In this document: positions 1 to 5,503 of the stretch, one piece after another | How the letters are laid out: each line of letters opens with the position of its first letter | How positions within the stretch are numbered: position 1 is the first letter of the stretch | Source of the DNA: Acidobacteriota bacterium | GTDB taxonomy: Bacteria > Acidobacteriota > Aminicenantia > UBA2199 | Length of the DNA: 5,503 bases | Assembly: GCA_028749105.1 (NCBI GenBank) | Contig: JAQUQF010000132.1 | Coordinates: 1 to 5,503, forward strand | Direction of reading: 5' to 3' | Notes under the pieces: model-generated | The model's input: only the letters and a program-made list of their open reading frames with translations | What the model was told of the DNA's origin: nothing | The model's database searches: none | Position numbers and translations under genes: made by a program

Positions 1-239
1 ATCGGCATTCGCTAAAAGTCCTCAATAAAAAAGCAGGTTGCTGGCAGGTGAAATCCAGATTTGGCTTGGCGTTGTCCGTTGCTTGGCATAGTTCAATTAA
101 ATGGAAATTTAAAGGATTTAACCGACCGCAGCACAAAATATTGAAAAGGAAGAACCGTAAATAGCCGATAATAGATGGTTTTAGAGTTGGCATCAATATT
201 GCTGACTACTCCATGTATTTTAATTTATTGGAGGTAAAC
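1..239. other. AT-rich non-coding region upstream of the receptor gene
   Basis: This stretch is about 38% GC by hand count, far below the GC-rich genes that follow, and contains no start codon with a ribosome binding site and a credible reading frame until 240. One frame is open from the left edge to a stop at 162-164, but its 53 codons are lysine-rich, have none of the codon bias of the two genes, and look accidental. Promoter-like pieces exist: GATAAT at 167-172 resembles a -10 box, with TTGAAA at 141-146 upstream, but the 20-base spacer is too long for a standard sigma-70 promoter. Short repeats are present: GCTTGGC at 64-70 and 81-87, GCAGGT at 33-38 and 44-49, and the palindrome CAATATTG at 194-201. 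The region most likely carries the receptor's promoter and leader, but I cannot place the transcription start. Confidence 0.6.
230..234 (+). promoter_or_regulatory. Ribosome binding site of the receptor gene
   Basis: GGAGG lies five bases before the ATG at 240. It decides the start: the in-frame ATG at 213 has no purine-rich site ahead of it and would put nine extra residues in front of a canonical signal peptide, whereas translation from 240 begins directly with Met-Ile-Lys-Lys and the hydrophobic core. Confidence 0.85.
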
Positions 240-3095
240 ATGATTAAAAAAACCTGTATGGTGCTGATGCTCCTGCTCGCGGTCATGACCGCCGGGTATG
301 GGCAATCCAGCCAGACCGGCACGCTCATGGGCGTGGTCTCCATGGAAGATGGATCGACCATCCCGGGCGTGACGGTCATTGTGACTTCGCCGGCATTGAT
401 GGTCGGCAAGATGACCGCCGTGACCAACGAAAACGGCGTCTACCGCTTCGGCAACCTGCCTCCGGGCGTGTACGAGCTGAACTTCCAGTTGGAAGGCTTC
501 CGCCCGGTCATCCGCAAGGACATCCGCGTGTCCGTCCTGCAGACCTACACGGTCAACGCCAACCTGACTCAGGAAGCCCTGAAGGAAGCGATCGTGGTCG
601 TGGGCCAGAGCCCCACCGTGGACACCCAGCGCCAGACCCGCGCCGCCAACTTCGACGTGCAGTTCCTGAAGTCGCTGCCCGCTCCCCGCAACCTGCTCAG
701 CTTCGTCAACATGGCCCCGGGCATGATCGACGGCGGCGCCGGCGGCGGCTCCTCGTCCATGGGCAGCTCGGCCATGGACAACTCCTTCAACCTGGACGGC
801 GTCAACCTGGGCGACCCGGCCACCGGCCTCACCAACGTCTCGTTCGGCCTGGACATCATGGATGAGATCTCGATCCAGGCCGGCGGCCTCTCGGCCGAAT
901 ACGGCTCGGTCCGCGGCGCCATGGTCAACGTGATCACCAAGTCGGGCGGCAACCGCCTTTCCGGCACCGCCTCCTTTTACATGAACCACGAGGATCTGAT
1001 CGGCGACAACACGATCGGCACGCCGCTGGAAAGCCAAGGCGTGACCGCCAACCATCTGCAATTCGAGCCCTCGTTCTCCCTCGGCGGCCCGGTAATCAAG
1101 GACAAGCTCTGGTTCTTCGCTTCGGGCACCTACACGCAGACCCAAAGTTTCGTCAGCGGCTTCCCCTACACGAATCCCGATGCCAAAACGATCATCAAGG
1201 TCACCCAGCCCCTGCCATACATCAAGCTGACATTCCAGGCCGACCAGAAAAACAAGTTCACCCTCTCCTACAACTACTCGGACCGCATCAACAACAACCG
1301 CTTTGCCAATATCTATCGCACCGAAAAGAACACTTCCAAGCAGACCTCCCCGACCCACGTCATCAATGCCAACTGGAACCGCTACTTCGGCGAGAACGTC
1401 TATGCCAACTTCAAGGTCGGCGTCAGCCAGGCCGGGCTAAATTTCGACTCCAATACGGATGCCCCATGCTATTATGACGTGTATACGGGTCGCTACCTGG
1501 ATCGGGGCGGCAATTGGCGCACCTACGACCGCAACCAGCGCGACCGCTACAATTTCAACATCGACGGCACGACCTTCATCGACAACTTCATGGGCACCCA
1601 TGAGCTGAAGGTCGGCGGCGAGGTCCAGCTGGCCCGCGTCGGCTGGCAGGTGTACGGCAAGCCCGACCCCGTCTCCGGCTGCCATTTGAATTACATGCTG
1701 GGCGACACGGGCACCTATGTGATGGGATATGTCCTGATTGGCGATGGCTTTGACCGCAAGGACAACATGGATGACTACTTCGGCTTCTTTCAGGATACCT
1801 GGCGCGTGAACCGCCACCTGACCCTCAACCTCGGCCTGCGCCTGGAGTACAACTCGGTGACCTGGCCGGTGCAGGGCGAGGCCGGCGACATCCATTTCCC
1901 CGGCGCCATCAGCGACTTGGTGGTCAATCGCGGCATCACCGAGCCGATCAAGGGCTTCTCCTGGACCACCCTGGCTCCCCGCTTCGGCGTCATCTATGAC
2001 CTGACCGGCGACAACAAGACCCTGGCCAAGGCCTCCTGGTCGCGCTATACCGTGCCTAACCAGATCGGCTGGATCAACGGCGCCCATCCCAACGGCTGGG
2101 TCACCTATACGACCGAATTGAACCCTGACGGCACCCCGATCATCGGTTCCGAGGCGCCGCTCTGGATGCCCGCGACCACCAAGATCGGTTATAAAGACTA
2201 CAAGTTGAACGCCGCCTACACCGACGAATTGACGGTCGGCCTGGAACGGGAGCTGTTCACCGACTGGTCGGCCAGCGCCCGCTTCATCCGCAAGTGGGAC
2301 CGCAACCTGATCCACCAGGTCGACGCCGCCCAGCTCGACATGGACAAGCTGATGGCCACCGGCGAGCTCGACTGGAGCAAGAACTGGGTCGCCAGGAGCA
2401 CGGTGGACCCCTTCGACGGCAAGACCGTCACCTTCTACAGCAAGATCAACACCTCCGCCAGCGACGTGCGCATCGTCAATCCTCCGGGGGCCGAGCGCGA
2501 TTTCCAGGGAGTGGAGCTCACCCTGAACAAGCGCTTCAGCCATGGCTGGCAGCTGAACACCTCCTACGTGTACGGCAAGAGCGAAGGCCTCATCAGCCAG
2601 GGGCGCGGCGGCGCCTCCCTGGGCACATCCGCCCTGTTCTCCGATCCCAACGCCCATGTCAATGCCTATGGCACTCTCGATCTCGACAACCGCCACCAGT
2701 TCAAGGTGCAGGGCCTGCTGGCCGGCCCCCTGGGCATCAACCTCAGCGGCTACTTCCGCTTCCTGAGCGGCGGCACCTGGACGCGCACGATCCGGTCGCT
2801 GTTTCTGGGAGTTCCCGTTACCCAGAGCCGCTCTGGCGCAGCCATCTTTGCCGAGGAGCGGGGATCGCGCCGCCTGCCCGATACCGTGCAGCTCGACCTG
2901 CGCCTGGAAAAGGCCTTCAAGATATCCAACGTCACCCTGAGCGTCTTTGCCGACTGCTTCAATCTCACCAACCAGGGAATTGCGACATCGGTCTGGACCG
3001 ATTCCAGCAACCAGAGGGTTTATCAATTGGGTAGGATGCTGTCCATCAACGCTCCACGCATGTTCCAGCTGGGAGCCCGCATCGAGTTGAAGTAA
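240..3095 (+). CDS. TonB-dependent receptor, Oar-like, with N-terminal carboxypeptidase-regulatory-like domain
   Basis: Outer-membrane beta-barrel receptor of 951 residues, expected to import or bind an unidentified ligand using energy from TonB-ExbBD. Residues 1 to about 21 form a signal peptide (Lys3-Lys4, hydrophobic core to Ala14, cleavage near Gly21-Gln22). Residues 27-109 form a CarboxypepD_reg-like beta-sandwich, recognisable from IPGVTV (41-46), TNENGVYRFGNLPPGVY (62-78) and LEGF (84-87). A TonB-box-like stretch EAIVVVG follows (116-122). The plug spans about 130-240, with LPAPRN (146-151), a Gly/Ser/Met-rich stretch (164-179), FNLDGVN (183-189), AEYGSVRGAMVNVITKSGG (219-237) and then the barrel to the end. 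FNLTN (907-911) and PRMFQLGARIELK at the C-terminus are typical of Oar-like barrels. The length fits the shorter members of the family. The final residue is Lys rather than the usual terminal Phe or Trp. Three cysteines remain after signal cleavage (410, 481, 906). The start at 240 is supported by GGAGG at 230-234. An intrinsic terminator follows the stop, so it is probably transcribed alone. No SusD-like gene follows. The family is secure; the ligand cannot be read from sequence. Confidence 0.93.
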   Translation: MIKKTCMVLMLLLAVMTAGYGQSSQTGTLMGVVSMEDGSTIPGVTVIVTSPALMVGKMTAVTNENGVYRFGNLPPGVYELNFQLEGFRPVIRKDIRVSVLQTYTVNANLTQEALKEAIVVVGQSPTVDTQRQTRAANFDVQFLKSLPAPRNLLSFVNMAPGMIDGGAGGGSSSMGSSAMDNSFNLDGVNLGDPATGLTNVSFGLDIMDEISIQAGGLSAEYGSVRGAMVNVITKSGGNRLSGTASFYMNHEDLIGDNTIGTPLESQGVTANHLQFEPSFSLGGPVIKDKLWFFASGTYTQTQSFVSGFPYTNPDAKTIIKVTQPLPYIKLTFQADQKNKFTLSYNYSDRINNNRFANIYRTEKNTSKQTSPTHVINANWNRYFGENVYANFKVGVSQAGLNFDSNTDAPCYYDVYTGRYLDRGGNWRTYDRNQRDRYNFNIDGTTFIDNFMGTHELKVGGEVQLARVGWQVYGKPDPVSGCHLNYMLGDTGTYVMGYVLIGDGFDRKDNMDDYFGFFQDTWRVNRHLTLNLGLRLEYNSVTWPVQGEAGDIHFPGAISDLVVNRGITEPIKGFSWTTLAPRFGVIYDLTGDNKTLAKASWSRYTVPNQIGWINGAHPNGWVTYTTELNPDGTPIIGSEAPLWMPATTKIGYKDYKLNAAYTDELTVGLERELFTDWSASARFIRKWDRNLIHQVDAAQLDMDKLMATGELDWSKNWVARSTVDPFDGKTVTFYSKINTSASDVRIVNPPGAERDFQGVELTLNKRFSHGWQLNTSYVYGKSEGLISQGRGGASLGTSALFSDPNAHVNAYGTLDLDNRHQFKVQGLLAGPLGINLSGYFRFLSGGTWTRTIRSLFLGVPVTQSRSGAAIFAEERGSRRLPDTVQLDLRLEKAFKISNVTLSVFADCFNLTNQGIATSVWTDSSNQRVYQLGRMLSINAPRMFQLGARIELK

Positions 3096-3127
3096 GCGAA
3101 AAGTTCCATCAGTTTTCTGTTTGTTCG

Positions 3128-3153
3128 GGGGGCACTGCGGTGCCCCCTTTTTT
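3128..3153 (+). terminator. Rho-independent terminator after the receptor gene
   Basis: A perfect 8-bp stem, GGGGGCAC (3128-3135) with GTGCCCCC (3140-3147), closes on a four-base TGCG loop and is followed directly by six T (3148-3153). It lies 32 bases after the receptor stop codon and 80 bases before the next start, so it should end the receptor transcript and separate the two genes into different transcription units. The T tract is on the + strand only, so it is not obviously bidirectional. Confidence 0.93.
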
Positions 3154-3155
3154 AT

Positions 3156-3208
3156 CCGAAGATCCTGCGGAATGCCGGATGCCCTCGCTAGGGAAGGCAT
3201 TGCTTCGG
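3156..3208 (+). other. Possible composite hairpin upstream of the sulfatase-like gene
   Basis: Three nested complementary pairs can stack in order: CCGAAG (3156-3161) with CTTCGG (3203-3208), AATGCC (3171-3176) with GGCATT (3196-3201), and CCCT (3182-3185) with AGGG (3190-3193) closing a CGCT loop. Internal loops are 9 against 1 and 5 against 2 bases. An alternative pairing, ATGCC at 3179-3183 with GGCAT at 3196-3200, competes with it. No T tract follows, so it is not a terminator. It could be a structured leader, a transcript 3' end stabiliser or chance folding; no known riboswitch is recognised. Confidence 0.3.
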
Positions 3209-3229
3209 GGCGTCCGGCTGTGGTAAGAT
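3200..3229 (+). promoter_or_regulatory. Weak promoter-like pair before the sulfatase-like gene
   Basis: TTGCTT (3200-3205, three of six matches to TTGACA) and TAAGAT (3224-3229, four of six to TATAAT) are separated by 18 bases. A promoter is expected somewhere in this gap because a strong terminator lies upstream. If this pair is used, transcription would begin within a few bases of the ATG at 3234 and give a leaderless message, which fits the lack of a clear ribosome binding site. The matches are weak and could be chance. Confidence 0.25.
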
Positions 3230-3233
3230 AAAA

Positions 3234-5503
3234 ATGATGCCCGCTTCCCCTTTTACCCGATTGCGTTCGCGACGCTGGTGGATCGTTGCGGCAGCCCTGG
3301 CGCTTTTGGCGGTGCCGGCCGGACTGGCCGTCCGTTCCTGGCTGCGGGCGAGAGCGACCCAACAGCGATCGCCCGATCTCAACGTCATCCTGATCACCAT
3401 CGACACCCTGCGCGCCGACCATGTCGGCGCCTATGGGGCCGGACTAGCCCGCACTACGTCATTGGATGCTTTAGCCGCCGAAGGGGCCTACTTCGAGCAC
3501 TGCGTCGCCCAGACGCCGCTCACCCTCCCTTCCCACACGTCATTGCTTTCCTCCACCTATCCGCAGTTCAACCAGGTGCGGGACAACGGCGGCTTCCAGG
3601 TTCCCAAGGCGCTGACCCTGGTCAGTGAAACCCTGAAAGAGCGGGGGATGGCCACCGCCGCCTTTATCGGGGCCTTTGTGCTGCACGGGAAATGGGGGCT
3701 CAACCAGGGATTCGACACCTACTCCGACCGCTTCGACCCGACGCGTTACGGCAAGATCCTGCTGGAGAACGAGAAGCGTGCCGACGAAGTGCTGGGCGAC
3801 GCCAGGAAATGGCTGGAAAAACTGGGCAGGAGGAGGTTTTTTGTCTGGATCCACCTCTACGACCCCCATTCTCCCTATGACCCTCCCGCGCCCTTCGATC
3901 GCAGTTCTCCCCGGGCTGCCTACCGCGGTGAAGTGGAGTATACCGACGGCGAGCTGGGCAAGTTCATCTCCTTCCTGAAGGAAGGCGGGCTTTACGACCG
4001 CTCGCTGATCGTTGTCGCCGCCGACCATGGCGAGGGACTGCGCGATCACAACGAGGACGGGCACGGCATGTTCCTGTACGAGACCACGGTCCACGTCCCC
4101 CTGATCCTGCGCGCTCCGCGACCGTTTGCCCGGCGCACGATCGGCGAAACGGTGGAGCTGGTCGACGTGGCGCCGACCGTCCTGGATCTGCTCGACATCC
4201 CGGCTCCGAAACAATGGCAGGGGCGTTCCCTTTGGCCGCTGCTCGACGGCCAGGCCGATGACCCCGCGGGACAGGCCTATTGCGAGACCTACTCCCCCCG
4301 TTTCCACTATGGCTGGTCCAGCCTGCGGTCGTTCACCAGCGGCAAGCTCAAGTATATCCAGGCCCCGCGCGACGAACTGTTCGACCTGGCCCGCGACCCC
4401 CAGGAGCTCCGTGAGTTGGCCGGGGACGGGCGCCGCCGCGATCTGCGCGGGCGGATGTTGGCCTTCGTCAGCCGCAGCTCGCGTGGGGCGCTGAACAGCG
4501 TCTCGGGCCGCCAGATGAGCCCTGATGACCAGCGGCGGCTGGCCGCCCTGGGCTATCTCTCGGGAACGGTGCAGGTGGATGAATCCCGCCCCCTTGCCGA
4601 CCCCAAGGACAAGATCGCCTTCAGCAATGACCTGACGAAGGCGACGATGCTGCTGGAGGAGAAGCGGCCCGAGGAATCGGCGGCCATCCTCGAGCGCATG
4701 ACACGGGAGGAACCCGAGCTCGCCGACGCCTGGAGCCTGCTGGGCAACGTCAACCTGAAGCGGGGCCGCAAGCAGGAGGCGCTTGCCTCTTTCCGCCGCG
4801 CCCTGGCCCTGAAGCCCGACAACAACTTCCTTATGATCAACGTCGTCAAGTCACTGGCAGGCCTGGGGGAGGTCGAGGCGGCGGCCGAAGAAAACCTCCG
4901 CTTCCTGAAGGTTTTCCCCGACGACCCGGCGCTGCTGGAGCAACTGGGCTACATTCGCCTGCGGCAAAAGCGGCCCGACGAGGCCTTGAACCTGCTGCGC
5001 CGGGCGCTGGCCCTCGATCCGACCGCTTCCCAGGCGTACAACCTGACCGCCGAGGCGCTGATCCTGAAGGGAGACCATGCCGCGGCCGAAGAGATCCTGC
5101 GCCGCGGCCTGAGCGAGAACCCCCAGGCCCGCAACACCCACTATCTGCTGGCCCAGGTGCAGGAGGCGCTGCAGCGGCCCGATGCGGCCATCGACCTCTA
5201 CCGCAAGGAGCTGGAGATCGACGCGGCCAAATTCCAGGCGGCGGTCAACCTGGCCAACTTGCTGAAGCAGCAGGGGGATCTGACCGCGGCGGCCCGCTAC
5301 TACCGCATGGCGATCGACGCCAACGCCGGTCTGAAGATGCCCCGTTTCCACCTGGCCGAGATCATGCTGAAGGAGAAACGGGACCTTGATCAGGCCGTCA
5401 GCCTCTGCCTGGAGGGGATCAAACTGCCGCCGCAGGACCGCGACACCCTGTTCGGCTATTTCGTGTTGACCAACCTCTACGATGCCCTGGGCAACTCCGA
5501 ACG
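3234..5503 (+). CDS. Membrane-anchored sulfatase-like (alkaline phosphatase superfamily) protein with C-terminal TPR array, 3' end outside the window
   Basis: 756 complete codons without a stop, cut by the window edge. An in-frame TAG at 3189-3191 and no other start codon after it fix the start at the tandem ATGs 3234/3237; no strong ribosome binding site is visible. Residues 15-33 form one hydrophobic segment after an Arg-rich start (Arg9, 11, 13, 14), suggesting a signal anchor with the rest in the periplasm; arginines also follow the segment, so topology is not certain. The sulfatase-like fold covers about 48-390: NVILITIDTLRADHVGAYG (50-68, metal ligand Asp57), TPLTLPSHTSLLS (94-106), WIHLYDPHSPY (205-215), ADHGE (263-267), HGMFLYE (277-283), VDVAPTVLDLL (310-320), ELFDLARDP (381-389). 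The usual Cys/Ser nucleophile position is Thr97, so formylglycine formation is not expected; hydrolase or phospho-transferase activity is possible and the substrate is unknown. After LAALGYLSG (436-444), TPR units of 34 residues run from about 463 to the end. Sulfatase-TPR fusions of this layout are familiar in Acidobacteriota-like genomes. The receptor gene upstream is separated by a terminator. Confidence 0.88.
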   Translation, partial: MMPASPFTRLRSRRWWIVAAALALLAVPAGLAVRSWLRARATQQRSPDLNVILITIDTLRADHVGAYGAGLARTTSLDALAAEGAYFEHCVAQTPLTLPSHTSLLSSTYPQFNQVRDNGGFQVPKALTLVSETLKERGMATAAFIGAFVLHGKWGLNQGFDTYSDRFDPTRYGKILLENEKRADEVLGDARKWLEKLGRRRFFVWIHLYDPHSPYDPPAPFDRSSPRAAYRGEVEYTDGELGKFISFLKEGGLYDRSLIVVAADHGEGLRDHNEDGHGMFLYETTVHVPLILRAPRPFARRTIGETVELVDVAPTVLDLLDIPAPKQWQGRSLWPLLDGQADDPAGQAYCETYSPRFHYGWSSLRSFTSGKLKYIQAPRDELFDLARDPQELRELAGDGRRRDLRGRMLAFVSRSSRGALNSVSGRQMSPDDQRRLAALGYLSGTVQVDESRPLADPKDKIAFSNDLTKATMLLEEKRPEESAAILERMTREEPELADAWSLLGNVNLKRGRKQEALASFRRALALKPDNNFLMINVVKSLAGLGEVEAAAEENLRFLKVFPDDPALLEQLGYIRLRQKRPDEALNLLRRALALDPTASQAYNLTAEALILKGDHAAAEEILRRGLSENPQARNTHYLLAQVQEALQRPDAAIDLYRKELEIDAAKFQAAVNLANLLKQQGDLTAAARYYRMAIDANAGLKMPRFHLAEIMLKEKRDLDQAVSLCLEGIKLPPQDRDTLFGYFVLTNLYDALGNSE

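Noticed and set aside
3..164. Open frame from the left edge, possible tail of an upstream gene
   Set aside because: AT-rich, Lys-rich translation without the codon bias of the neighbouring genes; a 53-codon open stretch is plausible by chance at this base composition.
213..239. Upstream in-frame ATG at 213 as the receptor start
   Set aside because: No ribosome binding site before it, and it would place nine residues ahead of a normal signal peptide; the ATG at 240 has GGAGG at the right distance.
225..1358. 377-codon open frame on the - strand
   Set aside because: Shadow of the receptor's N-terminal half; repetitive Val/Gly/Ala/Asp/His composition and no ribosome binding site or domain.
2294..3034. 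246-codon open frame on the + strand inside the receptor
   Set aside because: Alternate frame of the receptor barrel, Arg/Pro/Gln-rich, with no motif; the receptor frame is intact through the whole region.
1437..3422. 661-codon open frame on the - strand, antisense to most of the receptor
   Set aside because: It is opposite a gene with clear domains, its translation is a Gly/Ala/Val/Asp/Gln-rich mixture with no recognisable motif, and it crosses the terminator. Long antisense frames arise from the GC-rich third positions of the real gene.
3520..3560. Classical formylglycine sulfatase signature
   Set aside because: The segment is T-L-P-S-H rather than C/S-x-P-x-R, so the signature is absent although the fold is sulfatase-like.
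3540..4307. 255-codon open frame on the - strand
   Set aside because: Lies entirely opposite the catalytic domain of the sulfatase-like gene, which has conserved motifs on the + strand throughout.
4851..5351. 166-codon open frame on the - strand
   Set aside because: Antisense to the TPR repeats; its own repetitiveness comes from the repeats on the other strand.
1..5503. CRISPR array, tRNA, rRNA, insertion sequence or phage genes
   Set aside because: No regularly spaced repeats, cloverleaf-like segment, terminal inverted repeats or transposase or integrase motifs were seen on either strand.

Overview
The window holds two protein genes on the + strand. The first is a complete gene for an outer-membrane TonB-dependent receptor of the Oar-like kind, with an N-terminal carboxypeptidase-regulatory-like domain. 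The second is an incomplete gene for a membrane-anchored protein that joins a sulfatase-like (alkaline phosphatase superfamily) domain to a long TPR array. Strong GC-rich codon bias, a Gram-negative outer-membrane receptor of this style and the sulfatase-TPR fusion together suggest Acidobacteriota or the related Aminicenantes lineage. This is inference from protein style; there is no rRNA or other marker here.

Layout. Bases 1-239 are AT-rich (about 38% GC by hand count) and show no credible gene; they look like the upstream region and leader of the receptor, ending in a good ribosome binding site. Bases 240-3095 encode the receptor (951 residues). Bases 3096-3233 form a short intergenic gap with a textbook intrinsic terminator (3128-3153), followed by a sequence that can fold into a composite hairpin (3156-3208) and a weak promoter-like pair just before the next start codon. 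Bases 3234-5503 encode the sulfatase-like/TPR protein, which runs off the window with 756 complete codons and no stop.

How they may work together. The receptor would import an unknown ligand across the outer membrane using TonB energy. The second protein would sit in the inner membrane with its catalytic and TPR parts most likely in the periplasm. The strong terminator between them argues for separate transcription, so a shared pathway is only suggested by adjacency. There is no SusD-like partner next to the receptor within the window.

The most notable point is the active site of the second protein. The position that carries Cys or Ser (converted to formylglycine) in true sulfatases is Thr97. 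The Asp57, Thr97, His212, Asp264-His265 and His277 pattern resembles that of Thr-nucleophile phospho-transferases of the same superfamily, so annotation as a sulfatase is probably misleading. Otherwise the region looks ordinary, and I see no CRISPR array, mobile element or RNA gene.
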